Assembly (NCBI GenBank): GCA_964572825.1
Contig: CAZNGS010000017.1
Coordinates: 1 to 64,000 of the forward strand
DNA: 64,000 bases
Source of the DNA: CAYVBE01 sp964572825
Lineage (GTDB): Bacteria > Planctomycetota > Brocadiia > SM23-32
Reading direction: 5' to 3'
Below the pieces are notes generated by a model. That model saw only the letters and a list, made by a program, of their open reading frames with translations, was not told the origin of the DNA and searched no databases. The translations under genes were made by a program, and so were the position numbers. The first letter of the stretch is position 1. Every line of letters begins with the position of its first letter. Shown here piece after piece: positions 35,932 to 43,329 of the stretch.

Positions 35932-37290
35932 GTGAACGAGAACGCAGAGCAACTGCTGGGTTTCGCCGCCGCCGAACTCAAAGTGCTTGCCGAACAGGGC
36001 TGCGAGACGTGGGAGCTGGAGCGGCGTGTCGAGCTTTTGAAAGACTCCGACTCTCCGGACCGCTGCGAGAGGGCCCGTGCGCTCTGCGAGAGCCTGAAGG
36101 ACCTCAAGCCGTCCGCCGACTTCCCCTACGATGAGCCCAGCGATCTGGAGGCCATCCGTGCCCGCCGCCCCTCCGGGCCGCGCCATCTGGCGGTGGCGCT
36201 TTCCGGTGAACAACTGGATGAGGCAACTCTCGGCGCGTGGCAGGGGCGCGTGGCCGGATGCATGCTGGGCAAACCCGTCGAGGGATGGAGCAGGGGCAAG
36301 ATCGGAGACCTGATGAAGCTCTGCGGGCTGGACGCACTGGACGACTACCTGCCGACGTCCGCGCTGGAGGCCGGCGGCATGGGTCTGGGGGAGGACGCGC
36401 GGCCGCTGCTCCGGGGCAACATCACCCATGCCGCCCGCGACGACGACGTCGACTATACCATCATTGGGCTGCGGGTGCTGGAGATGCATGGGCGCGGTTT
36501 TGCGCCGCGCCACGTGGCCGATTTCTGGCTGGCCCACCTCCCCTTCCACAGAACCTACACCGCCGAGCGCGCCGCCTACCGCAACCTGGTCAACGGCATT
36601 GAGCCGCCCCACAGCGCAGTCCACCGCAATCCCTACCGGGAGTGGATCGGCGCCCAGATACGGGCCGACGCCTTCGGCTACGTCTGCCCCGGCAGGCCGG
36701 AAGAAGCGGCCGACATGGCGTTCCGGGATGCATGCATAAGCCACATGAAAAACGGTATTTACGGCGAGATGTGGGTGGCCGCGATGCTGGCCGCCGCTTT
36801 CGTCGCGAACCGCCTGGACAAGGTCATCGAAATCGGGCTGAGCGAGATTCCGCAGAACTGCCGCCTGGCGGAGGCCGTCCGACAGGTCACCGCCTGGCGG
36901 TCCGAAGGTATCGAAGCCTCCGAGGCCATGGACAGGGTCCTGGACGTCTACGGGCACTACCACGGCGTTCACACCATCAACAACGCCGCCATCGTGGCCC
37001 TGGCGCTCCTGTGGGGGGAAAAGGACTTCTCCCGCACGGTGGGACTCGCCGTCCAGGCCGGCCTGGATACCGACTGCAACGGCGCCACGGCGGGCTCTGT
37101 GGTGGGGACGATGATCGGCGCCGGCCGAATACCGCACCACTGGACGGAGCCGCTGGCCGATCGCGTGGAAACGGCCGTGTGTGGACTGTCCGGCCTGACG
37201 ATCAGCGGCCTTGCCGCCAGAACGCGCAAGCTCCAGGAGAGCGCCCGGCAGGCCGAACCAACCGGGGGCCTACAGACTCTAACAGAATGA
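35932..37290 (+). CDS. ADP-ribosylglycohydrolase family protein
   Basis: 452 residues. An N-terminal extension of about 95 residues precedes the all-helical ADP-ribosylglycohydrolase fold. Metal-binding residues are visible in ARDDDVDYTI near residue 165 and in GLDTDCNGATAGSVVG near residue 380, and the fold opens with WQGRVAGCMLGKPVEGW. The family removes ADP-ribose from proteins or other acceptors; some members act on other glycosides. The start is GTG 35932, with AGGAG 7 bases upstream; the frame upstream is unrelated. The stop abuts an ACAGAG-type inverted repeat. Confidence 0.87.
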   Translation: MNENAEQLLGFAAAELKVLAEQGCETWELERRVELLKDSDSPDRCERARALCESLKDLKPSADFPYDEPSDLEAIRARRPSGPRHLAVALSGEQLDEATLGAWQGRVAGCMLGKPVEGWSRGKIGDLMKLCGLDALDDYLPTSALEAGGMGLGEDARPLLRGNITHAARDDDVDYTIIGLRVLEMHGRGFAPRHVADFWLAHLPFHRTYTAERAAYRNLVNGIEPPHSAVHRNPYREWIGAQIRADAFGYVCPGRPEEAADMAFRDACISHMKNGIYGEMWVAAMLAAAFVANRLDKVIEIGLSEIPQNCRLAEAVRQVTAWRSEGIEASEAMDRVLDVYGHYHGVHTINNAAIVALALLWGEKDFSRTVGLAVQAGLDTDCNGATAGSVVGTMIGAGRIPHHWTEPLADRVETAVCGLSGLTISGLAARTRKLQESARQAEPTGGLQTLTE

Positions 37291-37393
37291 ACCACAGAGC
37301 ATACAGAGAACACAGAGAAAACGGGCCAATCTACCAGCCGGCTCCATGCAGCCGTTTTTCGTGCTCTGCGGGCCCTGTGCTGTGGGTTTGTCG
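37289..37393. repeat. ACAGAG-type long inverted repeat
   Basis: The gap starts with ACCACAGAG and two ACAGAGAA words and ends with the inverse (GTGCTCTG ... CTGTGGGTTT). Inner arms GAAAACGG (37317-37324) and CCGTTTTTC (37352-37360) also pair, so the element can fold into one long imperfect hairpin. Similar words occur dispersed in many bacterial genomes. Confidence 0.45.
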
Positions 37394-37405
37394 TCAAAGA
37401 TTTCT

Positions 37406-39460
37406 ATGAGCATCTGCGAGAGACAGAGCGGCGGACGGATACTGTGCATCCGCCTGAGCGGATTCGGCGACGTGGTGCACGCCCTGAACGCCCTCACACT
37501 TCTGCGCCGGGAGCGCCCCGACGCCCACATCGGCTGGGTCGTGGAGGACCGTTTCGCGGACCTGCTTAAGGACCACCCGTACATCGACGAGCTGTTCGTG
37601 GTGCCGCGGCGCAAATGGGGTCGGCTGCTCCGAAATCCGCTGCGCTGGGCCGCGTTGCGGGCGGAGGGGCGTGTGCTGGAGCAGCGCCTGCGGGACAGTG
37701 AGTTCGACGTCTCGGTGGACTTTCAGAGCAGCCTGAAGAGTTCCTGGCTGGTGTGGGCGGCCAGGGCCCCCTTGAGGGTGGGATTCGGGGGCGGCGTGAG
37801 CCGGGAGTTGTGCCACCTGATACAGAATCTGGAGGTCGAAGCCCCTCTGGGAGGCGTGCACCGAATCGAGCGTAACCTGGCCCTTCTGGCCGGACTGGGG
37901 ATACCGACACGGTACGCCAGCCCCGTCCTCGCCTGCTCGGGGGAAAACGCCCGGCCCGTGGACGCGACCCTGGAGGAAAGGCTCACCGGCGGCCCGACGG
38001 TGGTGATCCATCCCGGCACGAGCCAGTGGGCCGCGTTCAAGCGCTGGCTCCCCGGCCGCTATGCCCGTGTGGCCGATCGCCTGGCGGAGGAGAACGGCGC
38101 CGACGTGCTGGTCAGCTACGGCCCGAAAGAGCGGGAGCTGGCCGAGGAGGTCGTGCTGTTGATGAAACGCCCCGGCATTCTCGCCCCCCCTACGGCGAAC
38201 CTGCAGCAACTGGTCCGCCTGCTGGCACGGGCGGACCTCTTCATTGGCAGCGACACGGGACCCATGCACCTCGCATCGGCCCTGGGCGTGCCGGTCGTGG
38301 CTCTGTTGGGCCCCAAGGACCCCGTTCAGACCGGGCCTTTCTGCAGCCGCAGCGTCGTGGTGACGGGCCGGGTGCCCTGTCGGCCGTGCACGCGGCGGCG
38401 CTGCGGTAACCCCCTGTGCATGACCAGCATAACCAGCAGCCAGGTGCTGAGGGCCGCGCGCCGGGTCCTGGCCGGGGAGGGCGCGCGGCGGGCCGACGCC
38501 GGCGTCGCGCACAGGCCCTTCACCCGCCCCTTCCGCCTGGGTCCCCGGGCGGGCCGGATCAGCACGGCGTACAGCTATCCGGAGTTTTTCACCTCGCTGT
38601 GCCGCCCATCGCTGTGGGAAGGGGTTTCGCCGGGCAATCTGTTCAGAAAACGCACCCCACTCCGGCGAGACGCCGGAGCTACCCCGAGAGACGCCGGAGC
38701 TACCCCGAGAGACGCGACAGCTACCCCGAGAGACGCCGGAGCTACCCCAGGAGGGGCAGGCGAGGCGTCCGGGCCTCGCCCATCCGGCGTCTTTGGAGAC
38801 AGCGGCAGGCCGCCAGCGGGGTTGCAGCGGAAGGCGGTCGGCCCGGAGGGACGCACTTTCCTGGCCGCCCGATGGCGCGGCGTGCGCCGCCGGGCACGGC
38901 GGGCGTGGAAATCCCTGGTAAGGTTGCGCCGACTGGATGCGCCTGTGCCCTTCCCTGTCTGTTACATGGAACGACCCGACGGCCTGCGGTGGGATCAATT
39001 GCTGGTCACGGAGCACGCGAAGGGGGCGGTGCCGCTGCCGGAATGGCTCTCGGCGCGGTGGTGGGATTCGGCCGATGACACCCGCGAGTCCCTGCTGGGC
39101 GCCCTTGCGGCTGCCCTCTATCAACTGCACCGCACGGGCAGCTATCACGGGGACCTGCGGGCGGGGACGACCCTGGTGTGCGGCGGGCAGGAGGGGCCGG
39201 TGGATCGAGTGGTCTTCACGGTAAGCAGGCCCGTCCGGCGGATGAGATTCCTGCCTGCCCTGGCGCGGGCCTTCATGAGCGGGCTGGAGCTTGGACGGCT
39301 GGCCCGGAGCCTGAAGCCGTGGTTTGCCGAGACGGAAATGGATCGGTTGTGTCGAGAGTACCGTGAAAGGTGGGAACCGGAGTATCCCTGTCGGAGCGCA
39401 CTGGAGGTGGCATTTCGGTGGCGAAAGGAGAAGGACTCGTGGCTGAAGCGATTCTTGTGA
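37406..39460 (+). CDS. Glycosyltransferase family 9 fused to a degenerate LPS-kinase-like domain
   Basis: 684 residues. Residues 1-360 are a heptosyltransferase-type GT9: RLSGFGDVVHALNALTLLRR at the N-terminus, VIHPGTSQWAAFKRWLP near residue 195, and FIGSDTGPMHLASALGVPVVALLGPKDP near residue 285. Residues about 420-460 are low-complexity (RDAGATP four times) encoded by hairpin repeats. Residues about 490-684 resemble the InaA/WaaP lipopolysaccharide kinase fold, with YHGDLRAGTTLV keeping the catalytic Asp but lacking the metal-binding Asn. The protein probably builds cell-surface heptose or related glycans; the kinase part may be inactive. The ATG 37406 has only a weak site. Confidence 0.78.
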   Translation: MSICERQSGGRILCIRLSGFGDVVHALNALTLLRRERPDAHIGWVVEDRFADLLKDHPYIDELFVVPRRKWGRLLRNPLRWAALRAEGRVLEQRLRDSEFDVSVDFQSSLKSSWLVWAARAPLRVGFGGGVSRELCHLIQNLEVEAPLGGVHRIERNLALLAGLGIPTRYASPVLACSGENARPVDATLEERLTGGPTVVIHPGTSQWAAFKRWLPGRYARVADRLAEENGADVLVSYGPKERELAEEVVLLMKRPGILAPPTANLQQLVRLLARADLFIGSDTGPMHLASALGVPVVALLGPKDPVQTGPFCSRSVVVTGRVPCRPCTRRRCGNPLCMTSITSSQVLRAARRVLAGEGARRADAGVAHRPFTRPFRLGPRAGRISTAYSYPEFFTSLCRPSLWEGVSPGNLFRKRTPLRRDAGATPRDAGATPRDATATPRDAGATPGGAGEASGPRPSGVFGDSGRPPAGLQRKAVGPEGRTFLAARWRGVRRRARRAWKSLVRLRRLDAPVPFPVCYMERPDGLRWDQLLVTEHAKGAVPLPEWLSARWWDSADDTRESLLGALAAALYQLHRTGSYHGDLRAGTTLVCGGQEGPVDRVVFTVSRPVRRMRFLPALARAFMSGLELGRLARSLKPWFAETEMDRLCREYRERWEPEYPCRSALEVAFRWRKEKDSWLKRFL
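38660..38685 (+). repeat. CTACCC-tagged hairpin repeat, copy 2 (inside a gene)
   Basis: Stem CTCCGGCG, loop AGA, stem CGCCGGAG, then CTACCCC. It is the same build as 15253-15278 but lies inside the GT9-kinase reading frame. Confidence 0.5.
38665..38748 (+). repeat. Four tandem 21-base repeats inside the GT9-kinase gene
   Basis: Units at 38665, 38686, 38707 and 38728 read GAGAGACGCCGGAGCTACCCC with 0-3 changes. The length is a multiple of three, so the frame is kept and RDAGATP/RDATATP is encoded four times. A further hairpin follows at 38759-38780 (GGCGAGGC, loop, GCCTCGCC). The repeats fall exactly between the two domains. Confidence 0.8.
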
Positions 39461-39765
39461 TGGTCACCTGCGGCAGCAGTGCCGAGGCCGAACGGATGGC
39501 CAAACAGTTGCTGGACGAGAGCCTGGTGGCATGCGTCAACATCGCCGGGCGCATCCGCTCCCTGTTCGAGTGGAAGGGAGCGGTGACCAGGGAGTCGGAA
39601 TCTCTACTGTTGATGAAAACGCGCCGGGAGCTGTTCGAGCGGCTGTGCGAACGCGTCAAGCAACTCCACTCCTACGAGGTTCCGGAGATCATCGCCGTGC
39701 CCATCATCGTGGGCAATCCCGACTACCTGGACTGGATCTGCGAGAGCACCGCCGCCGGGCAGTGA
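39439..39765 (+). CDS. cutA: CutA1 divalent-cation tolerance protein
   Basis: 108 residues, the normal CutA length. It has the trimeric ferredoxin-like fold wording VMVTCGSSAEAERMAKQLL at the start, LVACVNI (the conserved Cys), SLFEWKGAV and YEVPEIIAVPI. CutA binds copper and other divalent ions; its exact role is unsettled. The start is GTG 39439, with AAGGAGAAGGA just upstream, overlapping the end of the GT9-kinase gene by 22 bases, so it is co-transcribed. The frame upstream of the GTG is unrelated. Confidence 0.92.
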   Translation: MAEAILVMVTCGSSAEAERMAKQLLDESLVACVNIAGRIRSLFEWKGAVTRESESLLLMKTRRELFERLCERVKQLHSYEVPEIIAVPIIVGNPDYLDWICESTAAGQ

Positions 39766-39773
39766 TTCTGCGC

Positions 39774-39801
39774 TTGCAATCGGCGCCGGAACCAATACAC
39801 T
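39774..39801 (+). promoter_or_regulatory. Likely recA promoter
   Basis: TTGCAA (39774-39779) and TACACT (39796-39801) with a 16-base spacer lie about 50 bases before the recA ATG. I see no LexA-type box of the CTGT-N8-ACAG or GAAC-N4-GTTC form in this gap. Confidence 0.45.
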
Positions 39802-39849
39802 ACATCCGCTTCGATCCTTTTATCCTTTAAACGCTGGTGTGTTCAGACC

Positions 39850-40959
39850 ATGGCTGAGAACAACAACGGTGAGGAACGCTCGAAGGCCCTCGAGCGAACG
39901 CTGGAGCAGATCGAGAAACGTTTCGGCAAGGGTGCCATCATGCGGTTGAGCGAGACTCAGGCCCGGCTGGACGTGCCCGCCATTCCCACCGGCTCCCCGG
40001 CGCTGGACCTGGCGCTCGGCGTGGGCGGCGTTCCGCGGGGGCGGGCCATCGAGATATACGGCCCGGAGGCCTCCGGCAAGACCACGCTCGCCCTGCACAT
40101 CCTGGCCTGGGCGCAGATGCTGGGCGGAGTGGCCGCCTTCATCGACGCCGAGCACGCCCTGGACCCCCAGTACGCCCGCAAGCTGGGCGTGGACATGGAG
40201 AACCTGCTGATCAACCAGCCGGACTCGGGCGAGCAGGCCCTGGACATCGTCGAGGCCCTGGTGCGAAGCTCCGCCCTGGACCTGGTGGTGGTGGACTCCG
40301 TGGCCGCGCTGACGCCTCGGGCCGAGATCGAGGGCGAGATGGGCGACCAGACCGTGGGCCTCCAGGCTCGGCTCATGTCACGGGCCCTCCGCAAGCTGGC
40401 CTCCATCATCTCCAAGACCGGCACGTCGGTCATCTTCATCAACCAGGTGCGGATGAAGATCGGGGTCATGTTCGGCAACCCGGAGACGACTCCCGGAGGG
40501 CGAGCCCTCAAGTTCTACACCTCGGTGCGCATCGAGCTGCGCCGCATCGGCAGCATCAAGGACGGCGGCGAGACCATAGGCAACCGCTGCCGCATCAAGG
40601 TGGCCAAGAACAAGGTCGCCCCGCCCTTCCGCCGGGCGGAGGTGGAATTGCTGTTCCGCAGGGGGCTGTCGCGCGAGGGTGACCTCATCGAACTGGGGAC
40701 GCAGTACGAGGTTCTGGAGAGGGCCGGGTCGTGGTACTCCTATGGAGAGACCCGGCTGGGCCAGGGCAAGGAGAACGTGTGCCAGTTCCTGGAGGAGAAC
40801 CCGGACTTGGCCGACGAGATAGAGCTCGTTATCTTCCAGAAAGCCGCGCCCAAGCTGGTCGAACGGCGCACCGATCAACTGGCGAAGGCCAGGGAGTTCT
40901 GGGCCTCGCGGGCGGAGGCGGAGCCCGAGGAGCAAGAGGAAGAAGAGGAAGAAAAGTGA
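39850..40959 (+). CDS. recA: Recombinase RecA
   Basis: 369 residues. Walker A is GPEASGKTT at residues 71-79, Walker B is LVVVDSVAALTP, and loop regions FINQVRMKIGVMFGNPETTPGG are intact. RecA forms ATP-dependent filaments on single-stranded DNA for strand exchange and SOS signalling. The C-terminus is strongly acidic, as usual. It is followed by acpS with a 4-base overlap. Confidence 0.98.
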   Translation: MAENNNGEERSKALERTLEQIEKRFGKGAIMRLSETQARLDVPAIPTGSPALDLALGVGGVPRGRAIEIYGPEASGKTTLALHILAWAQMLGGVAAFIDAEHALDPQYARKLGVDMENLLINQPDSGEQALDIVEALVRSSALDLVVVDSVAALTPRAEIEGEMGDQTVGLQARLMSRALRKLASIISKTGTSVIFINQVRMKIGVMFGNPETTPGGRALKFYTSVRIELRRIGSIKDGGETIGNRCRIKVAKNKVAPPFRRAEVELLFRRGLSREGDLIELGTQYEVLERAGSWYSYGETRLGQGKENVCQFLEENPDLADEIELVIFQKAAPKLVERRTDQLAKAREFWASRAEAEPEEQEEEEEEK

Positions 40960-41342
40960 TCCTGGGGGTGGGCGTGGACATCGTCGAGGTGGAGCGCATA
41001 CGCAGCGCCATCGAGCGCCACGGCGACCGGTTCGTGAGGCGCATTTTCACAGAAGCCGAGGCGCAGTACTGCCGCCGCTGTGCCATGCCCGAGCAGCGCT
41101 TTGCCACCCGTTTCGCCGCCAAGGAGGCGGCCCTCAAGGCCCTCGGTGTGGGCTGGCAGAAGGGGGTCACCTACCGTGACGTGGAGGTCAGCAACGATGA
41201 GCTGGGCGCGCCCACAGTCAACCTGTGCGGGCGCGCGCACGAGATAGGTCTCCAGCGCGGCATCCAGCGCATCCACGTCAGCCTGACCCACCACCGCGAC
41301 TTCGCCATAGCCCATGCCCTGGCAGAGGGGGACCGGTACTGA
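40956..41342 (+). CDS. acpS: Holo-[acyl-carrier-protein] synthase
   Basis: 128 residues of the AcpS family, which transfers 4'-phosphopantetheine from CoA to the acyl carrier protein. The two magnesium-binding motifs are GVGVDIVEVERI (Asp near residue 8) and RFAAKEAALKALG (Glu near residue 57). The start GTG 40956 overlaps the recA stop (GTGA), with AGAGGAAG upstream, so translation is coupled to recA. Confidence 0.93.
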   Translation: MILGVGVDIVEVERIRSAIERHGDRFVRRIFTEAEAQYCRRCAMPEQRFATRFAAKEAALKALGVGWQKGVTYRDVEVSNDELGAPTVNLCGRAHEIGLQRGIQRIHVSLTHHRDFAIAHALAEGDRY

Positions 41343-41473
41343 CTTATCCCCCGGATACAGACCATCGAATGCCCGCTAAGCCTCTGGGGCATGCTTTCAA
41401 TACCTGAGTTCTGTTCGCTGTTCACGCTATCCTGTCTGGCGGCCTCGAGAGAATCATCGGGAACCCTGACCCC

Positions 41474-41599
41474 GTGTCAGAAGAAGCCTCCCAGTCGTTC
41501 GATCCGCTCGATTACCGGAACATCGCCATCAGCGTCGCGCGGGCCCTTCTCGATGAGGAGCCGGTGAGGCTGGACGGGACGCCTGGAAGCACACACTGA
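41474..41599 (+). pseudogene. Possible remnant of an Eco29kI-type restriction gene
   Basis: A frame of 41 codons from GTG 41474 encodes FDPLDYRNIAISVARALLDE near its start. This resembles the N-terminus of Eco29kI-family GIY-YIG endonucleases (an F-PLD--N---SV--ALL pattern, from memory). It ends at a stop before any nuclease core. It lies next to and convergent with an HTH-methyltransferase gene, where a partner nuclease would be expected. No ribosome site is obvious. The rest of 41343-41657 shows nothing else. Confidence 0.42.
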
Positions 41600-41657
41600 C
41601 CCTGTCATTCCGACGTAAACGGCCCTACGGTAGGAGCGGGTTGAGGAACACTTTTCA

Positions 41658-43208
41658 TTACCGTTTGCTCAGGATGACGGCTGACTCGTAAAGGAGCACT
41701 TTTTCACGGGCGCTCTCTGATCTGACGGAAGACTTGATGATACTGCTGCCGGTCCGTTTCCGGCGGAGCAGTTCTATTCCCTCGACCGCCATCCCGCACG
41801 TCTCGCAGATATCGCCGAATATTGCATCGGTTTTGAACTCGATGCCCTGCAGTATGCTGTTGCCCAGCACAATCACCGCGCGGCCGTCTTCATTGAGCAC
41901 ACGGGCGAGTTCCTGTGCAAATCGGTACACATCGTTGAAATAGGTCGCCGCGTAGTTCGCCCATCCCGGGCCCCCGTATTGCCCTTTCTCCTCATTGCGC
42001 TCCCGCAGGCGCTGGAGATCCTCGGCCAGATCGTCCATCGGGAAATCCAGGTCTATCGGGTCGGCTCCCCGGACGGTCTGCCAGTATTTCCCAAAGCTAC
42101 CTTCCTCGACACTTTTCAGGTCGCTCGGTGAATCAGCCAGGCCAAGCCAGTACACCTGAGGCCGGCTGTTTCTGATGTAATGGTAGTTGTTGAGGTAGGG
42201 CGGGGAGGTGACGACCAGGTCAATTCCGCCGTCCGGGATGCCGTCACACTCTTGGAAGAAGTCCGCTGCCCGGAATTCCCTGGTGGGCCAGCCCCCGAAA
42301 CCTACCATCTTGCCATGCACCTTCTTTATGTCGCGCAACATCCGCCGGACTTTGCCGGCGACAGCCGTTGCGACGGGAGCATCATGAACAGCGCGTTTCC
42401 CCGCCGATTTGCGCCGGCAAAGGCTCGGTTCATAGGAGTAGTTGGAGAAGGATACGATCTGCGACGCCAGGGCAATTCTGAAGCACCCTCGGGGCCAGCA
42501 ATCGTCAATCTCGTCAACATAGTCTTTGACCAACAGGACTTTGCGCTCCACCGCCGGGGAAAAGAACTCAGAGCGCGTGACAAATCCTTCCGGAGGATTC
42601 GAACGGGGCTCCCGGCCGCCCGTTATCGCATTCCGGAGCGATTTCTCGAAATCGGAGACCGTCTCTTCCAAGTCGGCCGAATTGATGCGGTCGATGGCGA
42701 GCTTTAGCCGGCAGACCTCGGCCGCATAGGGGTTGATCTCGAATCCCCAACTGTTGTGGCCCCGCATCATCGCCGTTACCAGAGTCGTCCCCACACCCGC
42801 AAACGGGTCCAAAACCTGGCGCCCAGACAGGGCCTCGCCGTTTCCAAGGAAGGTATCGAGAACATCGGCGACGAATTTCGCGCTGAATCCGGCGATCCAG
42901 GAAGCCCACCCGTGGAGGGGAAGGCCGTTGTTCTCCGAGAAGGCGGAATCCCTGAAATTGGTTTTGCCCGTCTTTTCGTCGGTCGCTTCCTCAAACAGGA
43001 GGGTCTGAGCGGTCTGATAGGTCCCACTGGACTCCCTCACCTGCAGCTGGGCCTCAATCCAGTCCTCCAGGTCGCCGGCCCGCAGCCGCCACTGGCGCCC
43101 CACCTTGAAGGCAGGCAATTCGCCCCGCTCGATCATGCGATAGACCGTCCGCCTATCCACTTTCAGCAGTTCGCTCGTATCCTTGACGCTGAGCAACTCC
43201 ATAGTCAA
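41658..43208 (-). CDS. HTH (excisionase-type) fused DNA methyltransferase
   Basis: 516 residues. An excisionase/MerR-type winged HTH (residues about 5-52: SVKDTSELLKVDRRTVYRMI...FKVGRQWRL) leads into an amino-methyltransferase. LDPFAGVGTTLVTAMMRGHNSWGFEINPYA (AdoMet site) is near residue 128, and TSPPYLNNYHYIRNS is the catalytic motif near residue 335. This is a beta-type N4-cytosine or N6-adenine enzyme. No intact nuclease is adjacent, only the small remnant at 41474-41599, so it may now be an orphan. The second in-frame ATG (43202) is an alternative start. An AT-rich promoter lies just upstream. Confidence 0.85.
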   Translation of the reverse strand: MTMELLSVKDTSELLKVDRRTVYRMIERGELPAFKVGRQWRLRAGDLEDWIEAQLQVRESSGTYQTAQTLLFEEATDEKTGKTNFRDSAFSENNGLPLHGWASWIAGFSAKFVADVLDTFLGNGEALSGRQVLDPFAGVGTTLVTAMMRGHNSWGFEINPYAAEVCRLKLAIDRINSADLEETVSDFEKSLRNAITGGREPRSNPPEGFVTRSEFFSPAVERKVLLVKDYVDEIDDCWPRGCFRIALASQIVSFSNYSYEPSLCRRKSAGKRAVHDAPVATAVAGKVRRMLRDIKKVHGKMVGFGGWPTREFRAADFFQECDGIPDGGIDLVVTSPPYLNNYHYIRNSRPQVYWLGLADSPSDLKSVEEGSFGKYWQTVRGADPIDLDFPMDDLAEDLQRLRERNEEKGQYGGPGWANYAATYFNDVYRFAQELARVLNEDGRAVIVLGNSILQGIEFKTDAIFGDICETCGMAVEGIELLRRKRTGSSIIKSSVRSESAREKVLLYESAVILSKR

Positions 43209-43232
43209 CCCGCTCGAAACCGCGGAAATACT

Positions 43233-43241
43233 ATTATATCA
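43233..43241 (-). promoter_or_regulatory. Extended -10 promoter of the HTH-methyltransferase gene
   Basis: On the minus strand the sequence TGATATAAT has a perfect -10 box with the extended TGn. The -35 region is poor. The patch is clearly more AT-rich than its surroundings. The leader would be only about 20 bases. Confidence 0.5.
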
Positions 43242-43329
43242 TATGCACTGTAGAGCGAAGCCTGGCGGGTTGCAAGCGTCTCCGCAATGGTGCAGAGGAT
43301 AAACAGGATGGATTGATGCGCCGGGCCCG

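Noticed and set aside
38665..38748. CRISPR-like array
   Set aside because: The units are direct tandem copies with no spacers and encode peptide repeats in frame.
41343..41657. Intact restriction gene beside the second methyltransferase
   Set aside because: Only a 41-codon piece is present and it ends at a stop codon with no nuclease core.
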